A stretch of 64,000 nt of DNA from an uncultured Rhodobacterales bacterium. GTDB taxonomy: Bacteria; Pseudomonadota; Alphaproteobacteria; Rhodobacterales; Rhodobacteraceae. Below, piece by piece: positions 55,301 to 63,563 of the stretch (positions are counted from its first letter, which is position 1; every line of letters begins with the position of its first letter). Location: assembly GCA_903873585.1 (NCBI GenBank), contig CAIQOV010000033.1, positions 1-64,000 on the forward strand, read 5' to 3'. The position numbers were made by a program, and so were the translations under genes. The notes under the pieces were generated by a model. The model searched no databases and was not told the DNA's origin. It worked only from the letters and a program-made list of their open reading frames with translations.

Positions 55301-56026
55301 ATGACCTACTGCGTTGGCCTGCTGCTGAACGAAGGCGCTGTTTTGCTATCTGACACCCGCACCAATGCGGGATTGGATAACATTTCCACCTATCGCAAAA
55401 TGTTCTTCTTTGAAGACCCAGGCGAGCGGGTGATCGTGATCATGACGGCGGGCAGCCTGTCTTTAACCCAAACCACCTTGGCGCGGCTGAAAGAGGCGGT
55501 CGACGACCCCGAGTCGACCGAGGAAACCTCGATCATGAAAGCGCCCACGATCCTGCAAGCGGCAGGGATCATCGGCAATATGCTGGCCACCGTGCGCGGT
55601 GAGATTGAAGACAAGCTGACGGCGATGAAACAGGGGGCGACCGCCAGCCTGATCGTTGCAGGCCAGCGCAAAGGCGGGGCGATGCGGTTGTTTTTGATCT
55701 ATCCTGAAGGCAATTTCATCCAAGCGACCGAAGACACGCCGTTCTTGCAAATCGGCGAGCATAAATACGGCAAACCCATTCTCGACCGCGTGGTCAAGCC
55801 CACCACCAGCCTTGCGGACGCGCAAAAGGCGGTGCTTTTGTCGATGGATTCAACGCTGCGATCAAACCTGTCGGTGGGGATGCCGTTAGACCTGTGCATC
55901 CTGCCGCGCGATACCTGCCAGATCACGGGCAAACGCCGGATCGAAGCGGGCGACGAAGCCTTTCGCGCCATGAGCGAGGCGTGGAGCCGTGCTTTGCGCG
56001 ATGGGTTTGCCCAGATCAAGCTGTAG
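55301..56026 (+). CDS. Anbu: proteasome-like Ntn peptidase
   Basis: 241 residues. It begins MTYCVGLLLNEGAVLLSDTRTNAG; after Met removal Thr2 would be the N-terminal nucleophile, as in proteasome beta subunits and HslV. SDTRTNAGLDNISTYRKM is the Anbu signature. The family is called the ancestral beta-subunit and forms rings of twelve. Its substrate is unknown, and the neighbours suggest it processes a peptide tag made by the ATP-grasp, alpha-E and transglutaminase proteins. Gap of 30 bp after the transglutaminase. Confidence 0.92.
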   Translation: MTYCVGLLLNEGAVLLSDTRTNAGLDNISTYRKMFFFEDPGERVIVIMTAGSLSLTQTTLARLKEAVDDPESTEETSIMKAPTILQAAGIIGNMLATVRGEIEDKLTAMKQGATASLIVAGQRKGGAMRLFLIYPEGNFIQATEDTPFLQIGEHKYGKPILDRVVKPTTSLADAQKAVLLSMDSTLRSNLSVGMPLDLCILPRDTCQITGKRRIEAGDEAFRAMSEAWSRALRDGFAQIKL

Positions 56027-56073
56027 CGCCACCCCCCCGCACGCCGCAGGGCAGTTCAACTTCGGTGAAAGGG

Positions 56074-57009
56074 TTAAGGCGCGTTTGAAAAAAGCTCGAC
56101 GCAGTCGGCGATGAAGGCTGCGCGCGGTTCAGGGCGCTCCATCAGGATTTCGTGTTCAGCGCCTGTCACAATGACCAAGCGGCCAGTCTTCCATCTCCGC
56201 ATGCGCGCATGAATGGGGGCGGTGTCAACAATGCGTTCGAAGCTGCCCAAGGCGCATAAGCACGGCAGCGGGGGGCAAGCCAAAGGGCGCAGGGCATGGC
56301 ATTCGGCCAAGGCGGCGCGCAGCCAGCCAAAACTGGGGCCGCCCAGCGACATTTCCGGATGGGCTGCGGCTTGGGCGCGCATATAGCGCCAATGGTCAAG
56401 ATCGCGGGTCAGGGTATTGCCGGCAAAGGGCACGTCCAGCACATAGGTCATAGGGCCAGTGCCGGGGGCATAAAGATGGTCAAACGACAGATGGCGCGAG
56501 GCGGCAGACAGGGCGTTGGCCAAAGGCCGCGTCCACGCTGACAGCAAGATGCCCCACATCGGGGCCGAAAAGGCTGCGGCTTGAAAGGGCAGGCCACGGA
56601 TCAGGGCGCGCAGGCCAATGGCGCCGCCCATCGAATGGGCCAGAAGGTAGAAGGGCTGGGGCAGACCTTGGGCCTTGGCGAGATCTAAAAGGCAGTCAAG
56701 GTCGCGTTGATATTCGCCAAAGTCGCTGACATGGCCCACCTTTGGGTCAGACAAGGCGCGGGCAGAGCGGCCTTGCCCGCGCCAATCTAGAGTTAGGGTC
56801 GCAAAGCCAGCCTTGGCAAAATCAGCGGCGGTGCGGCCGTATTTTTCGATATATTCGGTGCGACCGGGCAGCAGCACCACAGTGCCCTTGGGCGCGTCTG
56901 GTGTCCAAATTCCGGCGCGAATCTGTTTGCCGTCTGCGGTTTTCAGCCAAACGGCGCGGCCCCCCAGCGGGCCTTCGGCCAGAACATTGTCCAGCGGCGC
57001 GGCGTTCAT
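56074..57009 (-). CDS. Alpha/beta hydrolase, lysophospholipase (PldB)-like
   Basis: 311 residues. The nucleophile elbow is LLAHSMGGAIGL (G-x-S-x-G equivalent, A-H-S-M-G); oxyanion region LLPGRTEYIEKYG; DWRGQGRSAR; catalytic His in GAEHEILMER near the C-terminus. This is the COG2267 lysophospholipase/monoacylglycerol-lipase group. No signal peptide. The ATG overlaps the SCP2 stop by 4 bp, so lipid-related roles may be linked. Confidence 0.87.
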   Translation of the reverse strand: MNAAPLDNVLAEGPLGGRAVWLKTADGKQIRAGIWTPDAPKGTVVLLPGRTEYIEKYGRTAADFAKAGFATLTLDWRGQGRSARALSDPKVGHVSDFGEYQRDLDCLLDLAKAQGLPQPFYLLAHSMGGAIGLRALIRGLPFQAAAFSAPMWGILLSAWTRPLANALSAASRHLSFDHLYAPGTGPMTYVLDVPFAGNTLTRDLDHWRYMRAQAAAHPEMSLGGPSFGWLRAALAECHALRPLACPPLPCLCALGSFERIVDTAPIHARMRRWKTGRLVIVTGAEHEILMERPEPRAAFIADCVELFSNAP

Positions 57010-57293
57010 CGCAGGGCCTGCCCCAGCTTCATCGCCAAGGCAAACGGCCCGTCCAGCGCCAGTTTGCCCGACATATAGGCCGAGGCGGCCGAAAGTTCCC
57101 CCGCCAGAAGCGCTTGAAAGACTTCTGTCGTGGCCGTTAGCGTCACCTCTGCCGGATCATCACCCGCGCGCACGCCCGCCGCATCGCAGATAATCGCGCC
57201 TTCGCCCAAGAAAACAAACTTCGCCACGCCGTCAAACCCCGCCCCCAGCTTAGACGACAAGGCGGCCATGGCGGCGTCGATCACTTTGCTCAT
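57006..57293 (-). CDS. SCP2 sterol-binding domain protein
   Basis: 95 residues from ATG 57293, for which GGAG lies six bases upstream; ATG 57305 is an alternative. The SCP2 fold is represented by VAKFVFLGEGAIICDAAG, then VTLTATTEVFQALLAGELSAASAYMSGKL and MKLGQAL, with the hydrophobic lipid tunnel. Bacterial single-domain SCP2 proteins bind fatty-acyl ligands. It is divergent from the TPR gene and coupled to the lysophospholipase-like gene. Confidence 0.88.
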   Translation of the reverse strand: MSKVIDAAMAALSSKLGAGFDGVAKFVFLGEGAIICDAAGVRAGDDPAEVTLTATTEVFQALLAGELSAASAYMSGKLALDGPFALAMKLGQALR

Positions 57294-57356
57294 CAAAGGC
57301 TCCATTCTTGCAGCGCGGCACTGGCGTTCGCTGCGCTATACGCTAGTTTGACCTTT

Positions 57357-57917
57357 ATGAAAGCCCTGCGCCCGCTTGCCAATGGTATCGTTGTGGCCGT
57401 TTCGCTGTTTGCGGCGGGGCTGGCACCGGTTTGGGCAGATTCTGCGCGGTTGGACACGCTGTTTGCTCAGTTGCAAAGCGCCAATGACGCGGATGCCGCG
57501 ACGATCACGCAAGACATTTGGCTGGAATGGTCAAAATCCGGCTCGCCTTCCATGGATTTTCTGCTCAAACGCGGGCAAGACGCGCTGGCTTCGGGCGACC
57601 CTTTGGCCGCCATCGACCATCTTTCGGCCCTGATCGACCATGCGCCAGATTTCGCCGAAGCCTACAATATCCGCGCCACCGCCTATTTCCAGATCGGCCA
57701 GTTGGGCCTGTCGCTGGCCGATGTGGCCAAAACCCTTGCCCTGAACCCGCGCCATTTTGGCGCTTTATCCGGCCTTGGCATGATATTTGAGGAGTTGAAC
57801 GAGCCGGATAAAGCGTTAGAGGTTTACCGCGCGGCCCTAAAACTGAACCCGCATCTGAAAGACGTGCAAGACGCCGTCAAACGGCTAGACGCGCAACTGG
57901 GCGGGCAGGAGCTGTAA
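57357..57917 (+). CDS. Exported TPR-repeat protein
   Basis: 186 residues from ATG 57357. A signal peptide (ANGIVVAVSLFAAGLAPVWA) precedes tetratricopeptide repeats: LLKRGQDALASGDPLAAIDHLSALIDHAPDFAEAYNIRATAYFQIG (in part), then SLADVAKTLALNP and ALEVYRAALKLNPH. Predicted periplasmic protein-protein adaptor. It is directly followed by the helicase gene without a gap, which is more likely operon packing than a shared function. Confidence 0.87.
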   Translation: MKALRPLANGIVVAVSLFAAGLAPVWADSARLDTLFAQLQSANDADAATITQDIWLEWSKSGSPSMDFLLKRGQDALASGDPLAAIDHLSALIDHAPDFAEAYNIRATAYFQIGQLGLSLADVAKTLALNPRHFGALSGLGMIFEELNEPDKALEVYRAALKLNPHLKDVQDAVKRLDAQLGGQEL

Positions 57918-60887
57918 GTGCACGAACCTTCAAGGGTGACGGCGGTCTTGGGGCCGACCAACACCGGCAAAACCCATTATGCCATCGAAAAGATGCTGGC
58001 CCACCGCACCGGCGTGATGGGCCTTCCTCTGCGCCTGCTGGCGCGCGAGGTGTATGACCGCATCGTCAAGCTGCGCGGGCCTTCGGTGGTGGCGCTGATC
58101 ACGGGGGAAGAGCGCATTGTGCCCGATCGCCCGCTGTATTGGGTGGCCACAACCGAAGCGATGCCGCTAGAGATTGGCGCGGATATTGTGGTGGTGGACG
58201 AGATCCAGCTTTGCGCTGATCCCGAACGCGGCCATGTCTTCACAAACCGCCTGCTGCACGCGCGCGGCTTGCTGGAAACGCTGTTCCTAGGGTCTGACAC
58301 CATGCGCCCCGCCATTGCGGGCCTGATCCCCGGCGTGCAGTTCATGCGCAAGGAACGCATGTCGACCCTGACCTTTGCAGGTTCGAAAAAGATAAGTCGG
58401 ATGCCAGAAAGATCGGCTATTGTTGGCTTTTCGGTTGAAAATGTCTATGCCATCGCCGAGCTGATCCGCCGCACCAAGGGGGGCTGCGCCGTGGTGATGG
58501 GCGCTTTAAGCCCGCGCACGCGCAACGCGCAGGTTGCCATGTATCAAAACGGCGAGGTGGATTATCTGGTGGCCACCGATGCGATTGGCATGGGGCTGAA
58601 CCTTGATATCAAACACGTCGCCTTCGCCTCGACCGCCAAGTTTGACGGGCGCAGGATGCGGATGTTGAACGTGCAGGAAATTGGCCAGATCGCAGGGCGT
58701 GCGGGGCGGCATACCGAAGACGGCACCTTTGGCGTCACAGGCGAGGCGCGGCCTTTTGACGAAGAAGAGATCGAGGCGATTGAAGCGCATAAGTTTGAAC
58801 CCGTTCGCAAACTGATGTGGCGCAATGCTGACCTTGATTTCGCCTCGGCCGAACGCCTGATCCGGTCTTTGGAAAAGCCGACCTATGACCCTTGGCTCTC
58901 GCGCGCGCGCGATGCCGATGATGTCTTGGCGCTGAAATATCTGTCGGGCCTGCCCGAGGTGATCGAAAAACTCACCGGCCCGCAGCGCGTGCGCCTGCTT
59001 TGGGATGTCTGCCGCGTGCCCGATTTTCGCGGCGCGTCAGATAATGAACACTTCTCGCTTTTAACACGGCTGTTCGAATTCCTGACCGGTCGTGGCCTGT
59101 CGCAGACGCGAATCCCGTCGGATTGGTTGAAAAAGGCCATTGAGCGCATCGACAAACCGGGCGGTGATATTGACACAATCTCAAAACGTCTGGCCTATAT
59201 CCGCACTTGGACCTATGTAGCCCAGCGTAAAGGCTGGTTGGAAGACGAAAGCCATTGGCGCGACGAGACGCGTACAGTAGAAGATCGTTTGTCAGATGGC
59301 CTGCACTTGGCGCTGACGCAAAGATTTGTTGACCGGCGCACCTCTGTGTTGCTGCGGCGGTTGAAGCAGAAGGAGACCCTCGTGGCCGAGGTGAATGACA
59401 AGGGCGAAGTCACTGTAAGTGGCGAATTTGTAGGCAAGCTGGACGGGTTCCGGTTCCGGCAGGACGCGACCAAGTCGCCGGAAGAGGCGCAGACCCTGCG
59501 TCAGGCGGCACTTGGGGCGCTTAAGCCCGAGTTTCACCTAAGGGCGGACCGTTTCTATAACGCGCCCGATACCGAGATGGATTATTCCACCCAAGGTGGC
59601 CTGATGTGGGGCAGCTCTGCCGTGGGCAAGCTGGTCAAAGGGGCGGAAGCCCTGCGCCCGCAAGTTGAAGTGTTTGTCGATGAAGAAGCCGGCCCAGATG
59701 TGGCCGACAAGGTGCGCCGCCGCGCGCAGCATTTCATCGACCGCAAAGTCGCCGCCCTGTTCGAACCCCTCGCCGCGATGTCGCGCGACGAAGGATTGAC
59801 GGGTCTTGCGCGCGGCTTTGCCTTCCGCCTTGTCGAAGCGATGGGTGTTATCCCGCGCGAAGATGTGGCCGAGGATGTCAAAGCGCTTGATCAAGACTCG
59901 CGCGCCGCTTTGCGCAAGCACGGTGTGCGCTTTGGCCAGTTCACCATCTTTTTGCCCTTGCTGCTTAAACCCGCCGCCACCCGCCTGCGTTTGGTGCTGT
60001 GGAGCTTGTGGTCGGGCCTGCAAGAGTTTCCTGAAAGCCCGCCGCCCGGTTTGGTCACGATCCCCAACTTGGCCGAAGTGCCGCGCACGCATTACACGCT
60101 GTCGGGCTATCACCCGTCGGGCACCCGCGCGATTCGCATTGATATGCTGGAACGCTTGGCTGACATTTTGCGCACCAAAGACAGCCGCGCTGGCTTTGAA
60201 GCCACGCCTGATATGCTGTCGATCACCGGCATGACGCTGGACCAATTCGTCGATCTGATGGCCGGTTTGGGCTATAAGGGCGAAAAGGGCGAACGCGCCA
60301 AGGTTAAAGCCGCCCCCGTGGTAGAGGCGAAGGTGGAAGAGCCGGTGTCGTTGAACCCGGTTCCTGAAGAAGTGTCGCTGATCAACCCCGTGGTGGAAGA
60401 ACCCGTGGTTGAGCTCGAGGCTGCGGTTGAAACGGCGCCTGAGATGGAAGCCTATTTCACCTTCACATGGGCCCCCAAACCGCGCGCTCGGCCAGAACGC
60501 CCCGCCCGTCCGGAACGCAGCGCTGAACCACGCGCCGATCGTGCCCCGCGCTCTGGCGCACGCCCCGATCGTGGCCCGCGCAAAGATGCAGCCCCCGTGG
60601 TTGAAGGTGAAACTCCGGCAGTTGACGGGGCCGCAGCGCCTGTCTCTGAACCCCGCCCGCGCCGTGAAGGTGGTGGGTACAAGGGCAACAAACCGCGTGA
60701 CGGCCAAGGCGAGGGTCGGTCTGACCGCAAGCCGCGCCCGAAAGATGGTGGCCGCGAAAACCGCGACGGCGGCAAGCCTGATGCCAAGCCCCAGCGCAGC
60801 TTTGAAGCCCGCCCGCCGCGCGTGGAAAAGCCCATCGACCCAGACAATCCCTTCGCTGTTCTGGCAGCGCTTAAGCTGCAGAAGTGA
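57918..60887 (+). CDS. SUV3-like superfamily 2 RNA/DNA helicase
   Basis: 989 residues from GTG 57918, directly after the TPR stop. Walker A LGPTNTGKTHYA (residues about 11-22), the DEIQ box VVVDEIQLCA (94-97, Suv3-type in place of DEAH) and helicase motifs VATDAIGMGLNLDI and IGQIAGRAGRH. The middle carries the Suv3 C-terminal-like domain. The last ~170 residues are low-complexity, rich in Pro, Glu, Arg and Gly (RPERPARPERS, RAPRSGARPDRG), probably RNA-binding and disordered. Found throughout Alphaproteobacteria; role in RNA turnover is inferred from mitochondrial SUV3. Confidence 0.93.
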   Translation: MHEPSRVTAVLGPTNTGKTHYAIEKMLAHRTGVMGLPLRLLAREVYDRIVKLRGPSVVALITGEERIVPDRPLYWVATTEAMPLEIGADIVVVDEIQLCADPERGHVFTNRLLHARGLLETLFLGSDTMRPAIAGLIPGVQFMRKERMSTLTFAGSKKISRMPERSAIVGFSVENVYAIAELIRRTKGGCAVVMGALSPRTRNAQVAMYQNGEVDYLVATDAIGMGLNLDIKHVAFASTAKFDGRRMRMLNVQEIGQIAGRAGRHTEDGTFGVTGEARPFDEEEIEAIEAHKFEPVRKLMWRNADLDFASAERLIRSLEKPTYDPWLSRARDADDVLALKYLSGLPEVIEKLTGPQRVRLLWDVCRVPDFRGASDNEHFSLLTRLFEFLTGRGLSQTRIPSDWLKKAIERIDKPGGDIDTISKRLAYIRTWTYVAQRKGWLEDESHWRDETRTVEDRLSDGLHLALTQRFVDRRTSVLLRRLKQKETLVAEVNDKGEVTVSGEFVGKLDGFRFRQDATKSPEEAQTLRQAALGALKPEFHLRADRFYNAPDTEMDYSTQGGLMWGSSAVGKLVKGAEALRPQVEVFVDEEAGPDVADKVRRRAQHFIDRKVAALFEPLAAMSRDEGLTGLARGFAFRLVEAMGVIPREDVAEDVKALDQDSRAALRKHGVRFGQFTIFLPLLLKPAATRLRLVLWSLWSGLQEFPESPPPGLVTIPNLAEVPRTHYTLSGYHPSGTRAIRIDMLERLADILRTKDSRAGFEATPDMLSITGMTLDQFVDLMAGLGYKGEKGERAKVKAAPVVEAKVEEPVSLNPVPEEVSLINPVVEEPVVELEAAVETAPEMEAYFTFTWAPKPRARPERPARPERSAEPRADRAPRSGARPDRGPRKDAAPVVEGETPAVDGAAAPVSEPRPRREGGGYKGNKPRDGQGEGRSDRKPRPKDGGRENRDGGKPDAKPQRSFEARPPRVEKPIDPDNPFAVLAALKLQK

Positions 60888-61217
60888 TTGGCGGGGCCGG
60901 GGGCAAAGACTACCCCCTTTGACAGCCCCAAACTGCGGCTGGATAAATGGCTATGGCAGGCGCGCTTCTTTAGGGGGCGCGACCTTGCCGCAGAGCTTAT
61001 CCAAAGCGGCCATCTTCGGTTGAATGGCCAAAGATGCACCAAGCCCGGCCATGCGGTGGCGGTGGGTGATATGCTGACATTTCCCCAAGGCAGCCAGATT
61101 CGCGTCGTGCGCATTCTTGCCTTGGGGCAAAGGCGCGGCCCTGCGCCCGAAGCACAGGCACTTTTCGCCGACCTTGATGCCCCAAGCGCACCAGACAGCG
61201 CATCGTCCCTTGAATGA
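60888..61217 (+). CDS. S4-domain RNA-binding protein (Hsp15-like)
   Basis: 109 residues. S4 domain: LRLDKWLWQARFFRGRDLAAELIQSGHLRLNG (in part), then GHAVAVGDMLTF, as in HslR/Hsp15, which rescues stalled 50S subunits. No ATG or GTG fits; the frame starts at TTG 60888, the codon after the helicase stop, so initiation probably depends on terminating ribosomes. The C-terminus is acidic. It may assist the adjacent helicase in RNA metabolism. Confidence 0.86.
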   Translation: MAGPGAKTTPFDSPKLRLDKWLWQARFFRGRDLAAELIQSGHLRLNGQRCTKPGHAVAVGDMLTFPQGSQIRVVRILALGQRRGPAPEAQALFADLDAPSAPDSASSLE

Positions 61218-61271
61218 TGCTTGCACCTCGTTTACGCAGACTTTGCTGCGATTTAAGGATGGAATACCCCC

Positions 61272-61610
61272 ATGACCTATGTGGTGATCGACAACTGCAT
61301 TGCCTGCAAATACACCGACTGCGTGGAAGTCTGCCCGGTCGATTGTTTTTATGAGGGCGAGAATATGCTCGTCATCCATCCTGACGAATGTATTGATTGC
61401 GGTGTGTGCGAACCCGAATGCCCCGCCGATGCGATCCGCCCCGATACAGAGCCGGATCTTGACCATTGGGTGACGTTCAACCGCAAATATGCCGAACTTT
61501 GGCCGGTGATCGTGACCAAGAAAGACCCGCTGCCCGACGCCACCGAACGCGACGGCGAAAAGGACAAGCTGAAGAGCTATTTTTCGCAAGCGGCAGGCTT
61601 GGGCGGCTGA
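61272..61610 (+). CDS. fdxA: 7Fe ferredoxin FdxA
   Basis: 112 residues, [3Fe-4S][4Fe-4S] type. Ligands in [18 protein letters not shown] and [17 protein letters not shown], with the additional acidic C-terminal extension of the FdxA family. Cytoplasmic low-potential electron carrier; in related bacteria it is near essential. It sits between the S4 protein and carD, a conserved order in Rhodobacterales. An AT-rich 270-bp region follows. Confidence 0.95.
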   Translation: MTYVVIDNCIACKYTDCVEVCPVDCFYEGENMLVIHPDECIDCGVCEPECPADAIRPDTEPDLDHWVTFNRKYAELWPVIVTKKDPLPDATERDGEKDKLKSYFSQAAGLGG

Positions 61611-61700
61611 TTCGCGCCTTTCGGGCGGTGTTTTGTCGCAAACTTGATGAAAACTGTTGGGGTTAATCCTTTAACAGGCCATTTCGGCCTGATGCAGTTC

Positions 61701-61728
61701 TTGGAATTTCGCAAATTTTGTGTTATGA
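61701..61728 (+). promoter_or_regulatory. Candidate sigma-70 promoter upstream of carD
   Basis: TTGGAA (61701-61706), 16-bp spacer and TTATGA (61723-61728) in an AT-rich stretch. A start near 61735 would give a leader of about 147 nt before carD, or a separate small RNA ending at the hairpin at 61817-61843. Confidence 0.5.
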
Positions 61729-61816
61729 AATGTTTACAAACAATGAAGGATGCCTAAAGCCCGATCAAAGCCATTGGCTAGAGAAGGTTAATCCGACGGA
61801 TGTGAGCGTGCATGAC

Positions 61817-61843
61817 AGCGGGACTTCGGGCCCGCTTCTCTCT
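61817..61843 (+). terminator. C(UUCG)G hairpin with T-rich tail in the carD leader
   Basis: AGCGGG / CCCGCT stem with an A-G mismatch and a C-TTCG-G tetraloop inside, followed by TCTCTCTTTT. It looks like an intrinsic terminator or attenuator 39 bp before the carD ATG. The rest of 61611-61881 shows only the promoter candidate at 61701. Confidence 0.7.
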
Positions 61844-61881
61844 TTTCGTTGGGTCGGGCTGTGCCGCATAGGAATGACACA

Positions 61882-62391
61882 ATGACCAAAAGCAAGAAGC
61901 CTGATTTTCATCCCAACGACTTTGTTGTCTACCCTGCCCACGGGGTCGGCAAGATCATTTCGATTGAAGAGCAAGATATCGCCGGAATGCGGTTGGAATT
62001 GTTCGTCATCTCGTTTGAAAAAGACAAAATGACCCTGCGGGTGCCCACCCATAAGGCGACCGAAATCGGGATGCGCTCGTTGTCGTCGCCCGATCTGGTG
62101 ACCAAGGCGCTGGATACTTTGAAGGGCAAGGCACGTGTGAAGCGCGCGATGTGGTCGCGCCGTGCGCAAGAATATGAACAAAAGATCAACTCGGGCGATC
62201 TGATGGCCATCGCCGAAGTGGTGCGCGACCTGCACCGGACCGATGACCAGCGCGAGCAATCCTATTCCGAACGCCAGCTTTACGAAGCAGCACTTGAACG
62301 CCTGACCCGCGAAGTGGCGGCTGTGGCTGGCGTTGATGAAGCTGGCGCACAAAAGAAAGTTGGCGAAGTGCTGGTTGGCCGCGCCGCCTAA
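61882..62391 (+). CDS. carD: CarD-family transcriptional regulator
   Basis: RNA-polymerase-binding protein that stabilises open complexes, notably at promoters lacking full consensus in Alphaproteobacteria. 169 residues from ATG 61882; a longer frame begins at 61849. N-terminal RID domain (DFVVYPAHGVGKIISIEEQ, then TLRVPTHKATEIGMR) and a C-terminal helical DNA-binding domain with a conserved Trp (AMWSRRAQEYEQK). It has a long structured leader and its own terminator at 62412. Confidence 0.95.
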   Translation: MTKSKKPDFHPNDFVVYPAHGVGKIISIEEQDIAGMRLELFVISFEKDKMTLRVPTHKATEIGMRSLSSPDLVTKALDTLKGKARVKRAMWSRRAQEYEQKINSGDLMAIAEVVRDLHRTDDQREQSYSERQLYEAALERLTREVAAVAGVDEAGAQKKVGEVLVGRAA

Positions 62392-62411
62392 TTTTTCGGG
62401 TTATGAAACGC

Positions 62412-62441
62412 AAAGGCGGTCTTTCGGGGCCGCCTTTTGCA
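62412..62441 (+). terminator. Intrinsic terminator after carD
   Basis: AAAGGCGG / CCGCCTTT stem with a 10-base loop, followed by TTGCATG. It lies 20 bp after the carD stop and separates it from cobT. Confidence 0.8.
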
Positions 62442-62528
62442 TGTCGGGAAACACCGTCAAAGCGTCTGCCATGTCTGGCCATTTGGCCCCCGTCAGGATA
62501 GCCATTGCGCCTTGCACAGGAGGCACAA

Positions 62529-63539
62529 TTGACCCACAGGCCCGCCACTCTCACCGATATTCGCACCCTTTTGGCGACCTTGCCCGTGGCCGATGATGCC
62601 GCGACACAAGCAGCTGTGGCGCGCAATGGTCAACTGACCAAGCCGCCCGGCGCTTTGGGCCGCTTGGAAGATCTGGCGATCTGGCTGGCAGGTTGGCAGG
62701 GCACTGACACACCGCGCATCCAAGCGCCACAGATTGCGATTTTCGCGGGCAACCACGGCGTTGTGGCGCAGGGCGTTTCGGCCTTTCCGCCCGAAGTGAC
62801 GGTGCAGATGGTGGCCAATTTCACCCACGGCGGGGCGGCGATCAACCAACTGGCGAAAACCTTTGGCGCCACGATGACGGTCAACCCCATCGACCTTGAC
62901 CGCCCGACCGCCGATTTCACCCAATCTGACGCGATGAGCGAAGCTGACCTTTTGGCCGCCTTGCTTGTGGGCTGGGATGCTGTCGACCCCAAAGCCGACC
63001 TGTTGGTGCCCGGTGAAATGGGAATTGGCAACACCACCGCTGCCGCAGCCATATCGTGTGCGATGTTCGGTGGTGCGCCCGAAGATTGGGTCGGGCGTGG
63101 CACGGGAGTGGATGATGCGGGGTTGGCGCGCAAAGCCAAGGCCGTGCGCGAAGGTGTTGCGCGTTTAACCTCGCGCGATCCTTTGGCCATTTTGGCAGCC
63201 TTGGGCGGGCGCGAGATTGCGGCCATGGCCGGCGCGATGCTGCGCGCCAGAACCCTGCGCATTCCGGTCATTCTGGATGGCTTTATCGCCTGTTCCGCCG
63301 CAGCCATCCTGCACGCCTTTGCCCCAGCCGCTTTGGATCATTGCGTTGCAGGCCACGCGAGTGCCGAGGCTGCCCATACCCGCCTTCTGGCGCACCTGAA
63401 CAAACACCCCCTGCTGTCGCTGGGTCTGCGCTTGGGCGAAGGGTCGGGTGCGGCTTTGGCGATTGGCATCGTGCAGGCGGCGGCGGCCTGTCACTCTGGC
63501 ATGGCGACCTTTGCCGAAGCCGGTGTCGCGGCAGGCTAA
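62529..63539 (+). CDS. cobT: Nicotinate-nucleotide-dimethylbenzimidazole phosphoribosyltransferase
   Basis: Activates dimethylbenzimidazole as its riboside phosphate for the lower ligand of cobalamin. 336 residues from TTG 62529, chosen because a perfect AGGAGG (62518-62523) lies five bases upstream. TTG 62505 is in frame but has no such site. Motifs: [42 protein letters not shown] and [14 protein letters not shown], with the catalytic Glu near the end. It is the only B12 gene seen here. It converges on the gene at 63564. Confidence 0.95.
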   Translation: MTHRPATLTDIRTLLATLPVADDAATQAAVARNGQLTKPPGALGRLEDLAIWLAGWQGTDTPRIQAPQIAIFAGNHGVVAQGVSAFPPEVTVQMVANFTHGGAAINQLAKTFGATMTVNPIDLDRPTADFTQSDAMSEADLLAALLVGWDAVDPKADLLVPGEMGIGNTTAAAAISCAMFGGAPEDWVGRGTGVDDAGLARKAKAVREGVARLTSRDPLAILAALGGREIAAMAGAMLRARTLRIPVILDGFIACSAAAILHAFAPAALDHCVAGHASAEAAHTRLLAHLNKHPLLSLGLRLGEGSGAALAIGIVQAAAACHSGMATFAEAGVAAG

Positions 63540-63563
63540 ACGTGGGCGGCCGAAAGGCCCCCG

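Noticed and set aside
61730-61885. A 51-codon open frame ending in an ATGA overlap with carD
   Set aside because: It has no ribosome site, its ATG lies before the likely transcription start, and it runs through the terminator-like hairpin; its composition does not look coding.
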